64,000 nucleotides of DNA from Holophagales bacterium (GTDB lineage: Bacteria; Acidobacteriota; Thermoanaerobaculia; UBA5066). The position numbers were made by a program, and so were the translations under genes. Position 1 is the first letter of the stretch. The number at the start of each line of letters is the position of its first letter. The stretch covers positions 583,761-647,760 of the forward strand of contig JADJZB010000002.1 in the NCBI GenBank assembly GCA_016719485.1, in the 5' to 3' direction. Positions 1-11,501 of the stretch are shown here, one piece after another. The notes beneath the pieces were generated by a model. The model worked only from the letters and a program-made list of their open reading frames with translations. It had not been told where the DNA came from and did no database searches.

Positions 1-1
1 G

Positions 2-1681
<1,680 letters not shown>

Positions 1682-1714
1682 AGCCCGAATTCGCTCTTTC
1701 TTGGTCCTGGAAGG

Positions 1715-1738
1715 GGGCCGCGCTCGATAGCGCGGCCC
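1715..1738 (+). terminator. Intrinsic terminator-like hairpin after secA
   Basis: GGGCCGCGCT and AGCGCGGCCC form a perfect 10-bp stem with a CGAT loop, followed by only a weak T stretch (TTGTCGTGCT). It lies 33 bases after the secA stop and 20 before guaB, so it probably separates the two transcripts. Confidence 0.7.
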
Positions 1739-1758
1739 TTGTCGTGCTATGAATCGGT

Positions 1759-3234
1759 ATGGCGTCTTCCGTCCCGGCCATCCCCCTCGCCCTCACCTTC
1801 GACGACGTTCTGCTCGTCCCGTCGCGCTCCGAGGTCCACCCCTCGATGGCCGACCTGAAGACCCAGCTCACCGCGGACATCACCCTGAACGTCCCGGTGA
1901 TCTCCGCCGCGATGGACACCGTCACCGAGGCGCGGCTCGCGATCGCGATCGCGCAGAACGGCGGGCTCGGCATCGTCCACAAGAACCTCAGCGTCGGAAA
2001 CCAGGCGGCCGAGGTCGACAAGGTGAAGCGGTCGGAAAGCGGCATGATCGTCGACCCGGTCACCTGTCTCCCCGACCAGAAGATCTCGGAGGCGCTCGCC
2101 GTGATGGCCAGCTTCCGGATTTCGGGAGTCCCGGTCGTCGATTCCGCCGGCAAGCTCGTCGGCATCCTGACGAACCGGGACCTGCGGTTCGAGACCCGGA
2201 TGGACCTCCCGATCTCCACCCGGATGACGAAGGAGAACCTCGTCACCTGCTCCCCGGGAACGACGCTCGAGCAGGCCAAGCAGCTCCTGCACGAGCACCG
2301 GATCGAGAAGCTCCTCGTCGTCGACAAGGCGGGGGCCCTGAAGGGCCTCATCACCGTCAAGGACATCCAGAAGCAGATCAAGTACCCGAATGCCTGCAAG
2401 GATTCGCTCGGCCGGCTCCGGGTCGGGGCGGCGGTCGGCGCGGGCGCCGACCTCGTCGACCGTGCACGGGAGCTGATCGCCGCCAAGGTCGACATCCTCT
2501 GCCTCGACTCCTCGCACGGCCACAGCGAGGGCGTCCTGGCGGCGCTGAAGACCCTCAAGAAGACGTTCCCCTCGACGCCCGTCATCGCCGGCAATGTCGG
2601 GACCGCCGAGGCGACGCGCGACCTCATCCGCCTCGGTGCGGACGCGATCAAGATCGGCATCGGCCCCGGCTCCATCTGCACGACCCGGGTCGTCACCGGC
2701 GTCGGCGTTCCGCAGATCTACGCCATCCTCGAGTGCGTGAGGGGCAAGGGAAAGTCGAAGGTCCCGCTCATCGCCGACGGCGGGATCAAGTTCTCCGGCG
2801 ACGTGACGAAGGCCCTCGCCTTCGGCGCCCAGGCCGTGATGATCGGGAGCCTCTTCGCCGGGACCGACGAGGCGCCGGGCGAGACGATCCTCTACCAGGG
2901 GCGCACCTTCAAGGCCTACCGCGGCATGGGCTCCCTCGGCGCGATGACGAAGGGCTCGGCCGACCGCTACTTCCAGGACGCCGGGGACGAGCCCCGCAAG
3001 ATGGTCCCCGAGGGCATCGAGGGGATGGTGCCCCACAAGGGCTCCCTCTCCGTCCTCCTCGGGCAGATCGTCGGCGGGGTCCGCGCCGGCATGGGCCTAT
3101 CGGGCGCCCGGACTTTGCCGGAACTGAGGAAGAGGGCGAAGTTCGTGAGGATCACGTCGGCCGGGCTCAAGGAGAGCCACGTCCACGACGTCATCATCAC
3201 GAAGGAGTCCCCGAACTACCGGCAGGAAGTCTGA
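1759..3234 (+). CDS. guaB: Inosine-5'-monophosphate dehydrogenase
   Basis: It catalyses the NAD-dependent oxidation of IMP to XMP, the committed step of GMP synthesis. At 491 aa it has the usual length. The TIM barrel is interrupted at about residues 95-215 by a pair of CBS domains, which bind ATP/GTP-type ligands in this family. The catalytic loop GSICTTR is present, with the nucleophile at Cys307. The start at ATG 1759 gives MASSVPAIPLALTFDDVLL, the canonical N-terminus (LTFDDVLL). No guaA or other purine gene is adjacent. A perfect inverted repeat follows the stop. Confidence 0.97.
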   Translation: MASSVPAIPLALTFDDVLLVPSRSEVHPSMADLKTQLTADITLNVPVISAAMDTVTEARLAIAIAQNGGLGIVHKNLSVGNQAAEVDKVKRSESGMIVDPVTCLPDQKISEALAVMASFRISGVPVVDSAGKLVGILTNRDLRFETRMDLPISTRMTKENLVTCSPGTTLEQAKQLLHEHRIEKLLVVDKAGALKGLITVKDIQKQIKYPNACKDSLGRLRVGAAVGAGADLVDRARELIAAKVDILCLDSSHGHSEGVLAALKTLKKTFPSTPVIAGNVGTAEATRDLIRLGADAIKIGIGPGSICTTRVVTGVGVPQIYAILECVRGKGKSKVPLIADGGIKFSGDVTKALAFGAQAVMIGSLFAGTDEAPGETILYQGRTFKAYRGMGSLGAMTKGSADRYFQDAGDEPRKMVPEGIEGMVPHKGSLSVLLGQIVGGVRAGMGLSGARTLPELRKRAKFVRITSAGLKESHVHDVIITKESPNYRQEV

Positions 3235-3240
3235 CGCCGC

Positions 3241-3268
3241 GACGCGCCGGCCCGCAAGCCGGCGCGTC
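3241..3268. terminator. Hairpin between convergent guaB and thioredoxin-fold gene
   Basis: GACGCGCCGGC, loop CCGCAA, GCCGGCGCGTC: an 11-bp perfect stem sitting between the two convergent stop codons, with no real T tract on either side. It probably acts as a bidirectional terminator. Confidence 0.65.
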
Positions 3269-3275
3269 CCATCCT

Positions 3276-4508
3276 CTACCTCGCCAGGAGCCCCTTCACC
3301 GCCTCCTCGAGCTCCTTCTTCTGGGCCGCGAAACGCGCCCCGGTAGAAGGGCCGTCGAAACCGGAGTGCGCCTTGACGATCCGGTGGCTCCGGTCGAGGA
3401 AGAGGGTCGTCGGGTAGCCCTTCCAGCCCTCGAGGAGCGAGATCGGCGCCGAGGCCGATGCCGACTTCGTGGTCCCCGCGAAGAGGATCGGGTAAGTGAC
3501 TCCGTGCCGCTCCCGGAACCGGGCGATCTGCCGGAAGCTCCGCTCGGGGTCCTCGGTGTACTCGTACGACAGCGAGACCACTGCGAGCCCCTTGCCGCGA
3601 TACCTGCGATAGAGCTCCTCCAGGACCGGCGCCTCGTCGTGACAGTTCGGGCACCACGAGCCGGAGATCGAGATCACGACCGGCCTGTCCTTCAGCTCCG
3701 GGTCGTCGAGGGAGACGGCCTTCCCGGGGGCGACCGGGAACGAGAAGCTGACCCGGGCCTGGGGGTCCCTCGCCCGGACGATCGAACCGCCACCCGGAAG
3801 CCACGTCGCCGCCCCCGCCGCATCGAGGCGTCGCGCCTTCCACGGAGCGGGGACGCCGCTGCGGGCGCGGAAGGTCCCGGAAAGGGAGCCCCCCTCTCCG
3901 GCAGTCGCGTCGAGGCGGTAGATGAAAACGCCGTCGAAGACGGTCAGGACGAGGGTCTTGCCGTCCCACGTCCCGTGCATCGGTCCGTAGTCCCCTGTCG
4001 AGCCGAGGAGGGTCCCGGTGGCGCGCCCCCCCTCCTGGCGGAACGTCCCCAGCAGCCTGGACGCCTTCTCCCCCTCCCCCATCTCGACGCCCCAGTCGCC
4101 CGTGAGCGCGAGCGAGCTCCGGGGCGGCTTCGGCGCCGCCGGGGCGACGCGCGTGGCCCGGAACGGCGCCTCGACCGTTCCGGAGGGGATCGCGCGCGTG
4201 AAGGTCCCGGCGAGGCCGTCCTCTCGCCGCCGGGCGACGAGCTTTCCGTCGTAGTGGTCCAGAGCGAGAACGAGCGATTCTCCGTCCCACGTCACGCTCG
4301 TGAAGCGGCTCTCCGAGGCGCCATTGAGAAGGGCACCGGAGAGCTTCCCGCCTTTCTCCTCCACCTTCAGGCCGAAGGACACCTCGAGACCGGTGACCGG
4401 CTCGAGGGTGGCGTACCAGCGACCGGAGGGCGGGGCGGCCTGGGCGGCGAGGAGCTGCGGGAAGAGGGTGGCGGTCACGAACGCGGCTGAAAGGAGCGGG
4501 AAACGCAT
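3276..4508 (-). CDS. Secreted thioredoxin-fold (TlpA/redoxin-like) protein with large N-terminal domain
   Basis: The start at 4508 gives MRFPLLSAAFVTATLFPQLL and an AQA cleavage site, a clear Sec signal peptide; the open frame runs 12 codons further up but lacks this feature there. Residues ~30-250 form a beta-rich region with repeated xGxWDGxxLVL segments (WDGESLVLALD, WDGKTLVLTVF) that I do not recognise as a named family. Residues ~265-410 are a TlpA/AhpC-type redoxin domain with the active-site motif WCPNC (Cys286, Cys289). The likely role is a periplasmic thiol-disulfide reductase or resistance-type oxidoreductase; the substrate is unknown. It is transcribed alone, facing guaB. Confidence 0.85.
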   Translation of the reverse strand: MRFPLLSAAFVTATLFPQLLAAQAAPPSGRWYATLEPVTGLEVSFGLKVEEKGGKLSGALLNGASESRFTSVTWDGESLVLALDHYDGKLVARRREDGLAGTFTRAIPSGTVEAPFRATRVAPAAPKPPRSSLALTGDWGVEMGEGEKASRLLGTFRQEGGRATGTLLGSTGDYGPMHGTWDGKTLVLTVFDGVFIYRLDATAGEGGSLSGTFRARSGVPAPWKARRLDAAGAATWLPGGGSIVRARDPQARVSFSFPVAPGKAVSLDDPELKDRPVVISISGSWCPNCHDEAPVLEELYRRYRGKGLAVVSLSYEYTEDPERSFRQIARFRERHGVTYPILFAGTTKSASASAPISLLEGWKGYPTTLFLDRSHRIVKAHSGFDGPSTGARFAAQKKELEEAVKGLLAR

Positions 4509-4586
4509 CGCGTGAGCGTAACCCGTAAGGCCCCTTCCGAACACCGGGCCCGAGCCAACGAGCCGTGGGCCCGGACCCGACGTGCG

Positions 4587-4612
4587 AAAGGGGGCGCCGG
4601 AGCGCCCCCTTT
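4587..4612. terminator. Terminator hairpin downstream of icd
   Basis: AAAGGGGGCGC, loop CGGA, GCGCCCCCTTT: an 11-bp perfect inverted repeat flanked by A3/T3. It lies 35 bases beyond the icd stop on the minus strand and is the obvious terminator for icd. Confidence 0.75.
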
Positions 4613-4647
4613 GGTTTCCAGGTAGAGAACGAGCGAACGAGGGACCG

Positions 4648-5949
<1,302 letters not shown>

Positions 5950-6027
5950 CTCGAAACCTCCGGAGCCGCGGATTCTAAAGGCGCCGGGGCGGCCCGACAA
6001 TCCGGCGCGCGGAGCGCCCCTGGCGGA

Positions 6028-7758
6028 TCAGCCCGCCGCGGGGCAACGGAGCCGGCGCCCGGGCGGATAGGGAAAGACGTCGAGGACTTCTCCGGCGGCG
6101 TGCCGCCGCTTCATGTCGTTCCAGAACTCCGGCCTCACGAGGTCCGCGTGCGCCGCGGCGAACAGGACCCGGAGCGGCTTCGGGAACCCCATGAACGTCA
6201 GGAACTCCTCAGGGAAGACGTCTCGCGGGCCGACGTAGAAGCTCGGGCCGTCTCCCCCGCCGCCGTCCGCGTCGTCCGGCAGCTCCCGGAAGTCGCAGTC
6301 GGTCACGGCGCAGAGCTCGTCGTAGTCGTAGAAGACGACCCGGCCGTGCCGCGTCACGCCGAAGTTCTTCACGAGGAGGTCTCCGGGAAAGATGTTCGTG
6401 GCGGCGAGGTCGCGCAGGGCGCGGCCGAAGTCGAGAACCGCCTCCCTCACCTTCTCCTCGGAGGCCTCGCGGATGAAGAGGTTCAGGGGCGCGACGCGCC
6501 GCTCGGTATAGAGGTGGCGGATGACGACGGCTTCGCCCTGGAGGGCCACGGTCTCCGAGCACTCCGCCAGGAGCTCCTCCAGGATGTCCGGCGCGAACCG
6601 GTCCCTCGCGAATTCGAGGAACTCGTACTCCTGGATGTCGACGAGCCGGCCGGCCCGGTCGTGCTCGAAGACGAACTGGTATCGCTCCTTGACCTGGGCC
6701 CGGGTCACCGTCTTCGTCGGCCCGAAGCGGTCGCGGATCACCTTGAAGACGACGTCGTAGCCGGGCATGGTGAAGACGACCATCACCATTCCCTTCTCTC
6801 CCCGGGCCGTCTCGAACCGGTCGCCGGACCGCCCGAGGTGGCGGAGGAGGTCGCGGTAGAGCTCGGTCTTGCCGTGCTTGTTGTACCCGAGCGTCACGTA
6901 GAGCTCGGCGACCGGCTTCCTCGGGAGGATCGACTTCATGAACCGGACGACTCCCGCCGGCGCCTCGACGTCGACGTGAAAGTACGACCGGGTGAAGCTG
7001 AAGACGACCGACACGTCGTCCTCGTCGAGGAGGACCGCGTCGACCACGACCCGGCCGTCCGGGTTGACGAGGGCGAGGACGAGCGGAAGGAATCGCTCGC
7101 CGCGGACGACCCTTCCGACGACGTAGGCTCCCTTGTTGCGGAAGAAGACCGGCTCGAGGAGCTCGACGAAGTCGAACGCCGTGTCGCCCCACGCCGCGGT
7201 GAGGGCCTCGTCCACCGCGCGGCCCACCCTCTCGGCGTCTCCCTCGTAGTCGGCCCACGGGATTCCGAAGGCGTAGTCGTCGAGGACCTGGTGGACGACG
7301 GAACAGGTCGACAGGGCGCCGGGATAGGTCCGCACGGGCACGGCTCCGGGGGGCGGAAGGCCCGTGTCGCTCCCGAAGTGGACGAACTCCCGCTGGGCGT
7401 CGACGCCGACGGTCGTGAAGACCTTCCGCGTGACCGAGTTGAAGAACGTCTCGGCCAGCTCGAGGTCCCCGTGCCCGCCCATCAACCAGGAGTACTCCCG
7501 CTTCATCGCCGCCCACAGGTCCGGCGACCGGCGCGCCTCGCCGAAGACGTCCTCGAGCGCCGTCACGACACGGCGGACGACGTTCGTGTAGAGCGCCAGC
7601 CTCTCCACCATGTCCTGCTGGACGCCGTGCCAGTCGGCGGACTCGAAATGGAGCGCAGAGCGGCGCGTGAGCCGACGAAAGCCCGAGCGGTACTGCTCGA
7701 AACCCCACTTGACGAGGATCGCGCCCTTGCGGGCGATGAGGCCGTCGGCTTCGTTCAT
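6028..7758 (-). CDS. aceK: Isocitrate dehydrogenase kinase/phosphatase
   Basis: Bifunctional enzyme that phosphorylates and dephosphorylates isocitrate dehydrogenase, controlling the branch between the TCA cycle and the glyoxylate bypass. Its 576 aa nearly equal the E. coli protein (578). Visible are the N-terminal regulatory domain (KREYSWLMGGHGDLELAETFFNSVTRKVF) in pieces of the expected order, and the kinase segment GDLLVKNFGVTRHGRVVFYDYDE, which carries the catalytic Asp, Asn and metal-binding Asp of the family. It lies 78 bases upstream of icd on the same strand. No aceA or aceB is in the window. Confidence 0.96.
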   Translation of the reverse strand: MNEADGLIARKGAILVKWGFEQYRSGFRRLTRRSALHFESADWHGVQQDMVERLALYTNVVRRVVTALEDVFGEARRSPDLWAAMKREYSWLMGGHGDLELAETFFNSVTRKVFTTVGVDAQREFVHFGSDTGLPPPGAVPVRTYPGALSTCSVVHQVLDDYAFGIPWADYEGDAERVGRAVDEALTAAWGDTAFDFVELLEPVFFRNKGAYVVGRVVRGERFLPLVLALVNPDGRVVVDAVLLDEDDVSVVFSFTRSYFHVDVEAPAGVVRFMKSILPRKPVAELYVTLGYNKHGKTELYRDLLRHLGRSGDRFETARGEKGMVMVVFTMPGYDVVFKVIRDRFGPTKTVTRAQVKERYQFVFEHDRAGRLVDIQEYEFLEFARDRFAPDILEELLAECSETVALQGEAVVIRHLYTERRVAPLNLFIREASEEKVREAVLDFGRALRDLAATNIFPGDLLVKNFGVTRHGRVVFYDYDELCAVTDCDFRELPDDADGGGGDGPSFYVGPRDVFPEEFLTFMGFPKPLRVLFAAAHADLVRPEFWNDMKRRHAAGEVLDVFPYPPGRRLRCPAAG

Positions 7759-7801
7759 GTCGCGCGAGAGGATACGGCAGGGCGGGAGGCGCTCCGGGCG
7801 T

Positions 7802-8296
7802 TCAGCGCCCGTTCGCCTCCGGCTCGGCGACGACCCGGCCGCCCCTCACCGTGGCCCCGACGACGATCCCCGCCGCGATCAGCACGACGTTCTTGATGAT
7901 GTACTGCCCTTCCAGCGTGGGAGCGTACGGAATCCGCGTGAAGACCTCCTCGGGAAAGAGGAAGACGGGTGTCAGCGTCCCGGCCATCTGGACGAAGAGG
8001 AGGAGGAGGACCTCCCGAAGACGGATCCCCACCAGGAGGCCGAGCCCGATCACGCACTCCCAGGCGGCGAGAACGGGGAGCGAGACCTCGGGCGGGACGA
8101 GCCCGAGGGTGAGGACCGAGATCGTTCTCGTCGCCAGGCCCTGCGCCGGGCTGAGGTCCGGAAAGAACTTCAGGACGCCGAACCAGAAGAAGACGATCCC
8201 GAGGCTGACCCTCAGGAGGGGGAGGCCCCACCGGGCCATGGCCGTCGTGATCCGGACGTCGAGAGCTTCGAGCGCGCGAGGAACGTGGGTGACCAT
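7802..8296 (-). CDS. DoxX-like integral membrane protein
   Basis: 164 aa with four predicted membrane helices (around residues 22-45, 70-95, 98-118 and 134-152). The first helix carries the LRVSLGIVFFWFGVLKF pattern of DoxX/DoxD-type quinone-linked membrane proteins; a DUF417-like relative is the alternative. The function in this setting is unknown. It is 43 bases upstream of aceK and 49 bases downstream of the FGGY kinase on the same strand, so it may link the lipid/glycerol operon with aceK-icd in one transcript. Confidence 0.75.
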   Translation of the reverse strand: MVTHVPRALEALDVRITTAMARWGLPLLRVSLGIVFFWFGVLKFFPDLSPAQGLATRTISVLTLGLVPPEVSLPVLAAWECVIGLGLLVGIRLREVLLLLFVQMAGTLTPVFLFPEEVFTRIPYAPTLEGQYIIKNVVLIAAGIVVGATVRGGRVVAEPEANGR

Positions 8297-8345
8297 CAGG
8301 TTCGCTCCCGGGAGGCTCTGCGTGGCGCGGGGCGCCGGGCCTCCC

Positions 8346-9906
8346 TTACCGAGGAGGGTACCCGGTGATGTCGCGGATGTCCTCGTAGAGAGGCCGCAGC
8401 CGCTCGTACATCTTCCTGTAGACGCGGCGGTAGAGGCGGTCGTAGAGGTCCGAGGTCGCCGGGTCGGGGACGAAGACGCGGCCCAGGCGCGTCATCGACG
8501 CGACGGCGGCCTCGAACGACGGGTGGAGCCCCAGCCCGACGGCCGCGTCGATCGCGGCCCCGAGGCCCGACGCTTCCGTGACGTGCGGCCGGGCCGCGGG
8601 AAGGCCGAAGACGTCCGCGGTGATCTGCATCGCCGCGTCGCTCTGCGCTCCCCCGCCGGCCACGCGCAGCTCGGTGATCGCCACGCCGCTGCGCTTCTCC
8701 GACCTTTCCTTGCCCTCGCGCAGGGCGTAGGCGAGCCCCTCGAGGATGGCGCGGTAGAGATGAGAGCGCGTGTGGACGTCGCCGAAGCCGATGACGGCCC
8801 CCTTCGCCTCCGGCCCGGGGCGCTTCACGCCCGGCGACCAGTAGGGCTGCAGGACGAGCCCCATGGAACCGGGAGGGACCTTCGACACGAGCTCGTCGAA
8901 GAGCACCTCGGCGGCAAGCCCCTCTTCGCGGGCCCGCGCCTCCTCGGCCTGCCCGAACTGTTCCTTGAACCAGGTCACCATCCAGAAGCCCCGGTAGATC
9001 TGGATCTCCAGGCTGTAGGCGCCCGGCATCGCCGACGGGTAGGGCGGCAACAGCGGAAGCGGTTCGACGTAGCGACGGTGCGTCGTGTTGATCGTCGCCG
9101 TCGTGCCGTAGCTGAGGCAGGCGACGTGCGGCTCGAGACACCCCGCCCCGAGGACCTCGCACGCCTTGTCGGCCGCGGCGGCGATCACCGGGAGGCCCTT
9201 CGGAAGGCCGGTCGCCTCGGCGGCCGCGGCCGTCAGCTCGCCGAGCCGCCCACCGGGGGGGACGAGCTCCGGCAGCTGCTCGCGGCGAACGGGGAGCGCA
9301 TCCCACTTCCAGTCGAGGCGTCCCGCCCAGCGAAGGCGCCGGTAGTCGAACGGGACGTAGCCGACCTGGCCCCCGGAAGAATCGACGAACCGGCCCGTGA
9401 GGCGATGGGCGAGGAAGCCCGAGAGGAAGAGGTACCGCTCGGCCCTCGCCCAGGTCTGAGGTTCGTGCCGGGCGAGCCAGTGGGCCTCCGCTTCGGCCTG
9501 GAAGTAGGCGACGGTCTCGGCCATTCCCGAGACCCGGAAGAGCATCCCCCAGAGGCCCCTGACGGGCGGGACGCTCTCCGTCCTGCGCTGGTCGAGCCAG
9601 ACGATCGCCGGACGGAGCGGGCGCCCCTTTCGCGTCCGTGCAGACCATCGTCGCCCGCTGCGTCGTGACGGCGAGGCCGGCGATGGCCTCGCGCCTCACG
9701 CCCGGCTGGGCGAGGAGCGCGCGCGTCGCCTCGCAGACCGATCGCCAGTAGAGCTCCGGGTCCTGTTCGGCGAATCCCGGCGGCCCCGGCAGGTATGGCT
9801 CGATCGCGACACGGCTGCGAGCGACGAGGTTGCCGGAGAGGTCGAACAGGAGCGCCCGGACGCTCTGCGTCCCGTGGTCGATCGCGAGGAGCTGCTCGCC
9901 GCTCAC
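8346..9906 (-). pseudogene. FGGY-family carbohydrate kinase, split by a frameshift
   Basis: This is an ATP-dependent sugar/polyol kinase. The first ~95 residues (EQLLAIDHGTQSVRALLFD, TTQRATMVC) are in one frame, and the rest (VGYVPFDYRRL, ADKACEVLGAG, YGTTATINTT, the GGGAQSDAAMQI ATP site) is in the next. Removing one base from the CCCC run at 9624-9627 restores KGRPLRPAIVWLDQR, the family consensus, so the break is most likely a sequencing error and the enzyme may be intact (about 520 aa). The GTG start at 9906 overlaps the stop of the upstream glpD-like gene (GTGA). The neighbour suggests a glycerol-type substrate; the sequence alone does not fix it. Confidence 0.85.
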
Positions 9907-11501
9907 GCGCAGAGCGCGGGCACCGGGTCCTGCCCGGGCGCCGCCGGCGCGGCGTGGTGCGCACGCCACCTCGCGAGGTATTCCTGCTCTTCCATCGACC
10001 AGCGCCCATCATCCCACGCGAGCCCTTCGGCACAGACCTCGCGCAGGCGCGGGAGGAGCGAGGCGCCGCCGTCGGGCAGGAGAATGCCGGCTCTCACCCG
10101 CCTGAGGAGGAGATCGTCGAGCCGGACGACCTTCTCGAAGTGGGCGGCCCGCCGAAGCTCCGCCCAGAGGTAGGGCGTGCCCGGGATCGCCTCGAGCTCT
10201 CCGGGCCGGGCCTCGGAGATGACGGACGCCGCCGCGCGCCCGTGACGCCCGGCGATGCGGCGCGCCACCCCGGCCTCGAGCCCGCTCACGGGTGGCTGGC
10301 CGGTCCCGCCCTCGCGGAAGACCCGCGCATCGGAGCCGAGCCGCGACAGGGCCGGGAGCCGTCTCCTGAGGAGTCTCAGGGCGTCGAGCGCGATGAGCCG
10401 GAACGTCGTCAGCTTTCCGCCCGTCACCGTCACGAGCCCCGATTCCTCCCAGAGGACGTGGTCGCGACTCTCGTCGGACGGTCTCGCCTTGCCCGATCCG
10501 ATCACCGGCCTCACCCCGGCAAAGCTCGAGATCGCGTCCGTCGCCGAGAGAGCGCGCGAGGGAAAGGCCGCCCGCGCCCCCTCGAGCAGGTAGGCGGCTT
10601 CCGCCGGAGAGATCGAGGGCTCCTCGTCGAGCGAAAGAGGGTGGTCGAGGTCGGTCGTTCCGAGGAGCGTGAGACCTTCCCACGGATAGGCGAAGAGAGG
10701 CCGCCCGTCGAGCGGGTGCCGGAAGGTCACTGCCTGGGCAGCCGGAAAGCGCCAGGCCGGGAAGAGGAGGTGGCTTCCGCGCAGGGGGCGAATCAGCGGC
10801 TGGCCTCCCACCTCGCCGCGCAGGCGGTCGGCCCACGCGCCGGTGGCGTTCACGACGGCCGATGCCCTCACATCCCGCTCCCCGCCCGTGACGAGGTCCC
10901 TCAGGACCGCCCCGACGACCTTCCCGTTGTCCCGCAGAAGCCCCTCGCAGCGGACGTAGTTCAGCGTCCGCGCGCCCTCGGCCTCCGCTTCGAAGAGAAC
11001 CCGGAGGACGAGCCGGGCGTCGTCCGTGGTGGCGTCGGCGTACGCGAAGCCCCCCTCGAGACCAGGTGACCCGGCGTGCGGGGCGCGGAGAAGGAACTCC
11101 TCGCGCGTCAGGCGCGCGTGCCGTCCCCGGCCGGCGATGAGGTCGTAGACGGCGAGGCCCGTCCCGACGAGGGCGCGGCCCGGATGGTCGCCCGCGTGAA
11201 GGGCGAAGAGGAAGCCGATCGGCTCGACGAGACCGGGCGCTTCCGAAAGGAGCCGGTCGCGCTCGCGAACCGCTTCCCAGGTCAACTTCACGTTCCCTTC
11301 CGCGAGGTAACGCAGGCCACCGTGGACGAGCTTGGAGGAGCGGCTCGACGTCCCGGAGGCGAAGTCCCCCTGTTCGACGAGGAGGACCGAGAGCCCCGCC
11401 CGCGCCGCCTCGAGGGCGATTCCAGCTCCGGTGATCCCGCCGCCCACGACGAGGAGGTCGTACGTTGGAAGCAGGCTCGCCCAGTCGGCCCCGCGTGTCA
11501 T
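9903..11501 (-). CDS. glpD: Glycerol-3-phosphate dehydrogenase, GlpD-like FAD enzyme
   Basis: FAD-dependent oxidation of glycerol-3-phosphate to dihydroxyacetone phosphate, passing electrons to quinone. It has 532 aa. Residues 18-25 hold the dinucleotide-binding GGGITG; the GlpD signatures SSRSSKLVHGGLRYL, NATGAWAD, and the C-terminal SFAGVRPVI and GGKLTTFR are all visible, followed by the C-terminal helical domain. ATG at 11501 overlaps the stop of the upstream flavoprotein gene (ATGA), and its own stop overlaps the kinase start (GTGA). It is the centre of a compact minus-strand operon led by a FadR-like regulator. Confidence 0.93.
   Translation of the reverse strand: MTRGADWASLLPTYDLLVVGGGITGAGIALEAARAGLSVLLVEQGDFASGTSSRSSKLVHGGLRYLAEGNVKLTWEAVRERDRLLSEAPGLVEPIGFLFALHAGDHPGRALVGTGLAVYDLIAGRGRHARLTREEFLLRAPHAGSPGLEGGFAYADATTDDARLVLRVLFEAEAEGARTLNYVRCEGLLRDNGKVVGAVLRDLVTGGERDVRASAVVNATGAWADRLRGEVGGQPLIRPLRGSHLLFPAWRFPAAQAVTFRHPLDGRPLFAYPWEGLTLLGTTDLDHPLSLDEEPSISPAEAAYLLEGARAAFPSRALSATDAISSFAGVRPVIGSGKARPSDESRDHVLWEESGLVTVTGGKLTTFRLIALDALRLLRRRLPALSRLGSDARVFREGGTGQPPVSGLEAGVARRIAGRHGRAAASVISEARPGELEAIPGTPYLWAELRRAAHFEKVVRLDDLLLRRVRAGILLPDGGASLLPRLREVCAEGLAWDDGRWSMEEQEYLARWRAHHAAPAAPGQDPVPALCA

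Noticed and set aside
1747..4490. Very long open frames antisense or frame-shifted to guaB, the thioredoxin-fold gene, icd and others
   Set aside because: In DNA this GC-rich, stop codons are rare in shadow frames. The translations are Arg/Pro/Ala-rich and match no family, while the chosen frames hold complete conserved motifs.
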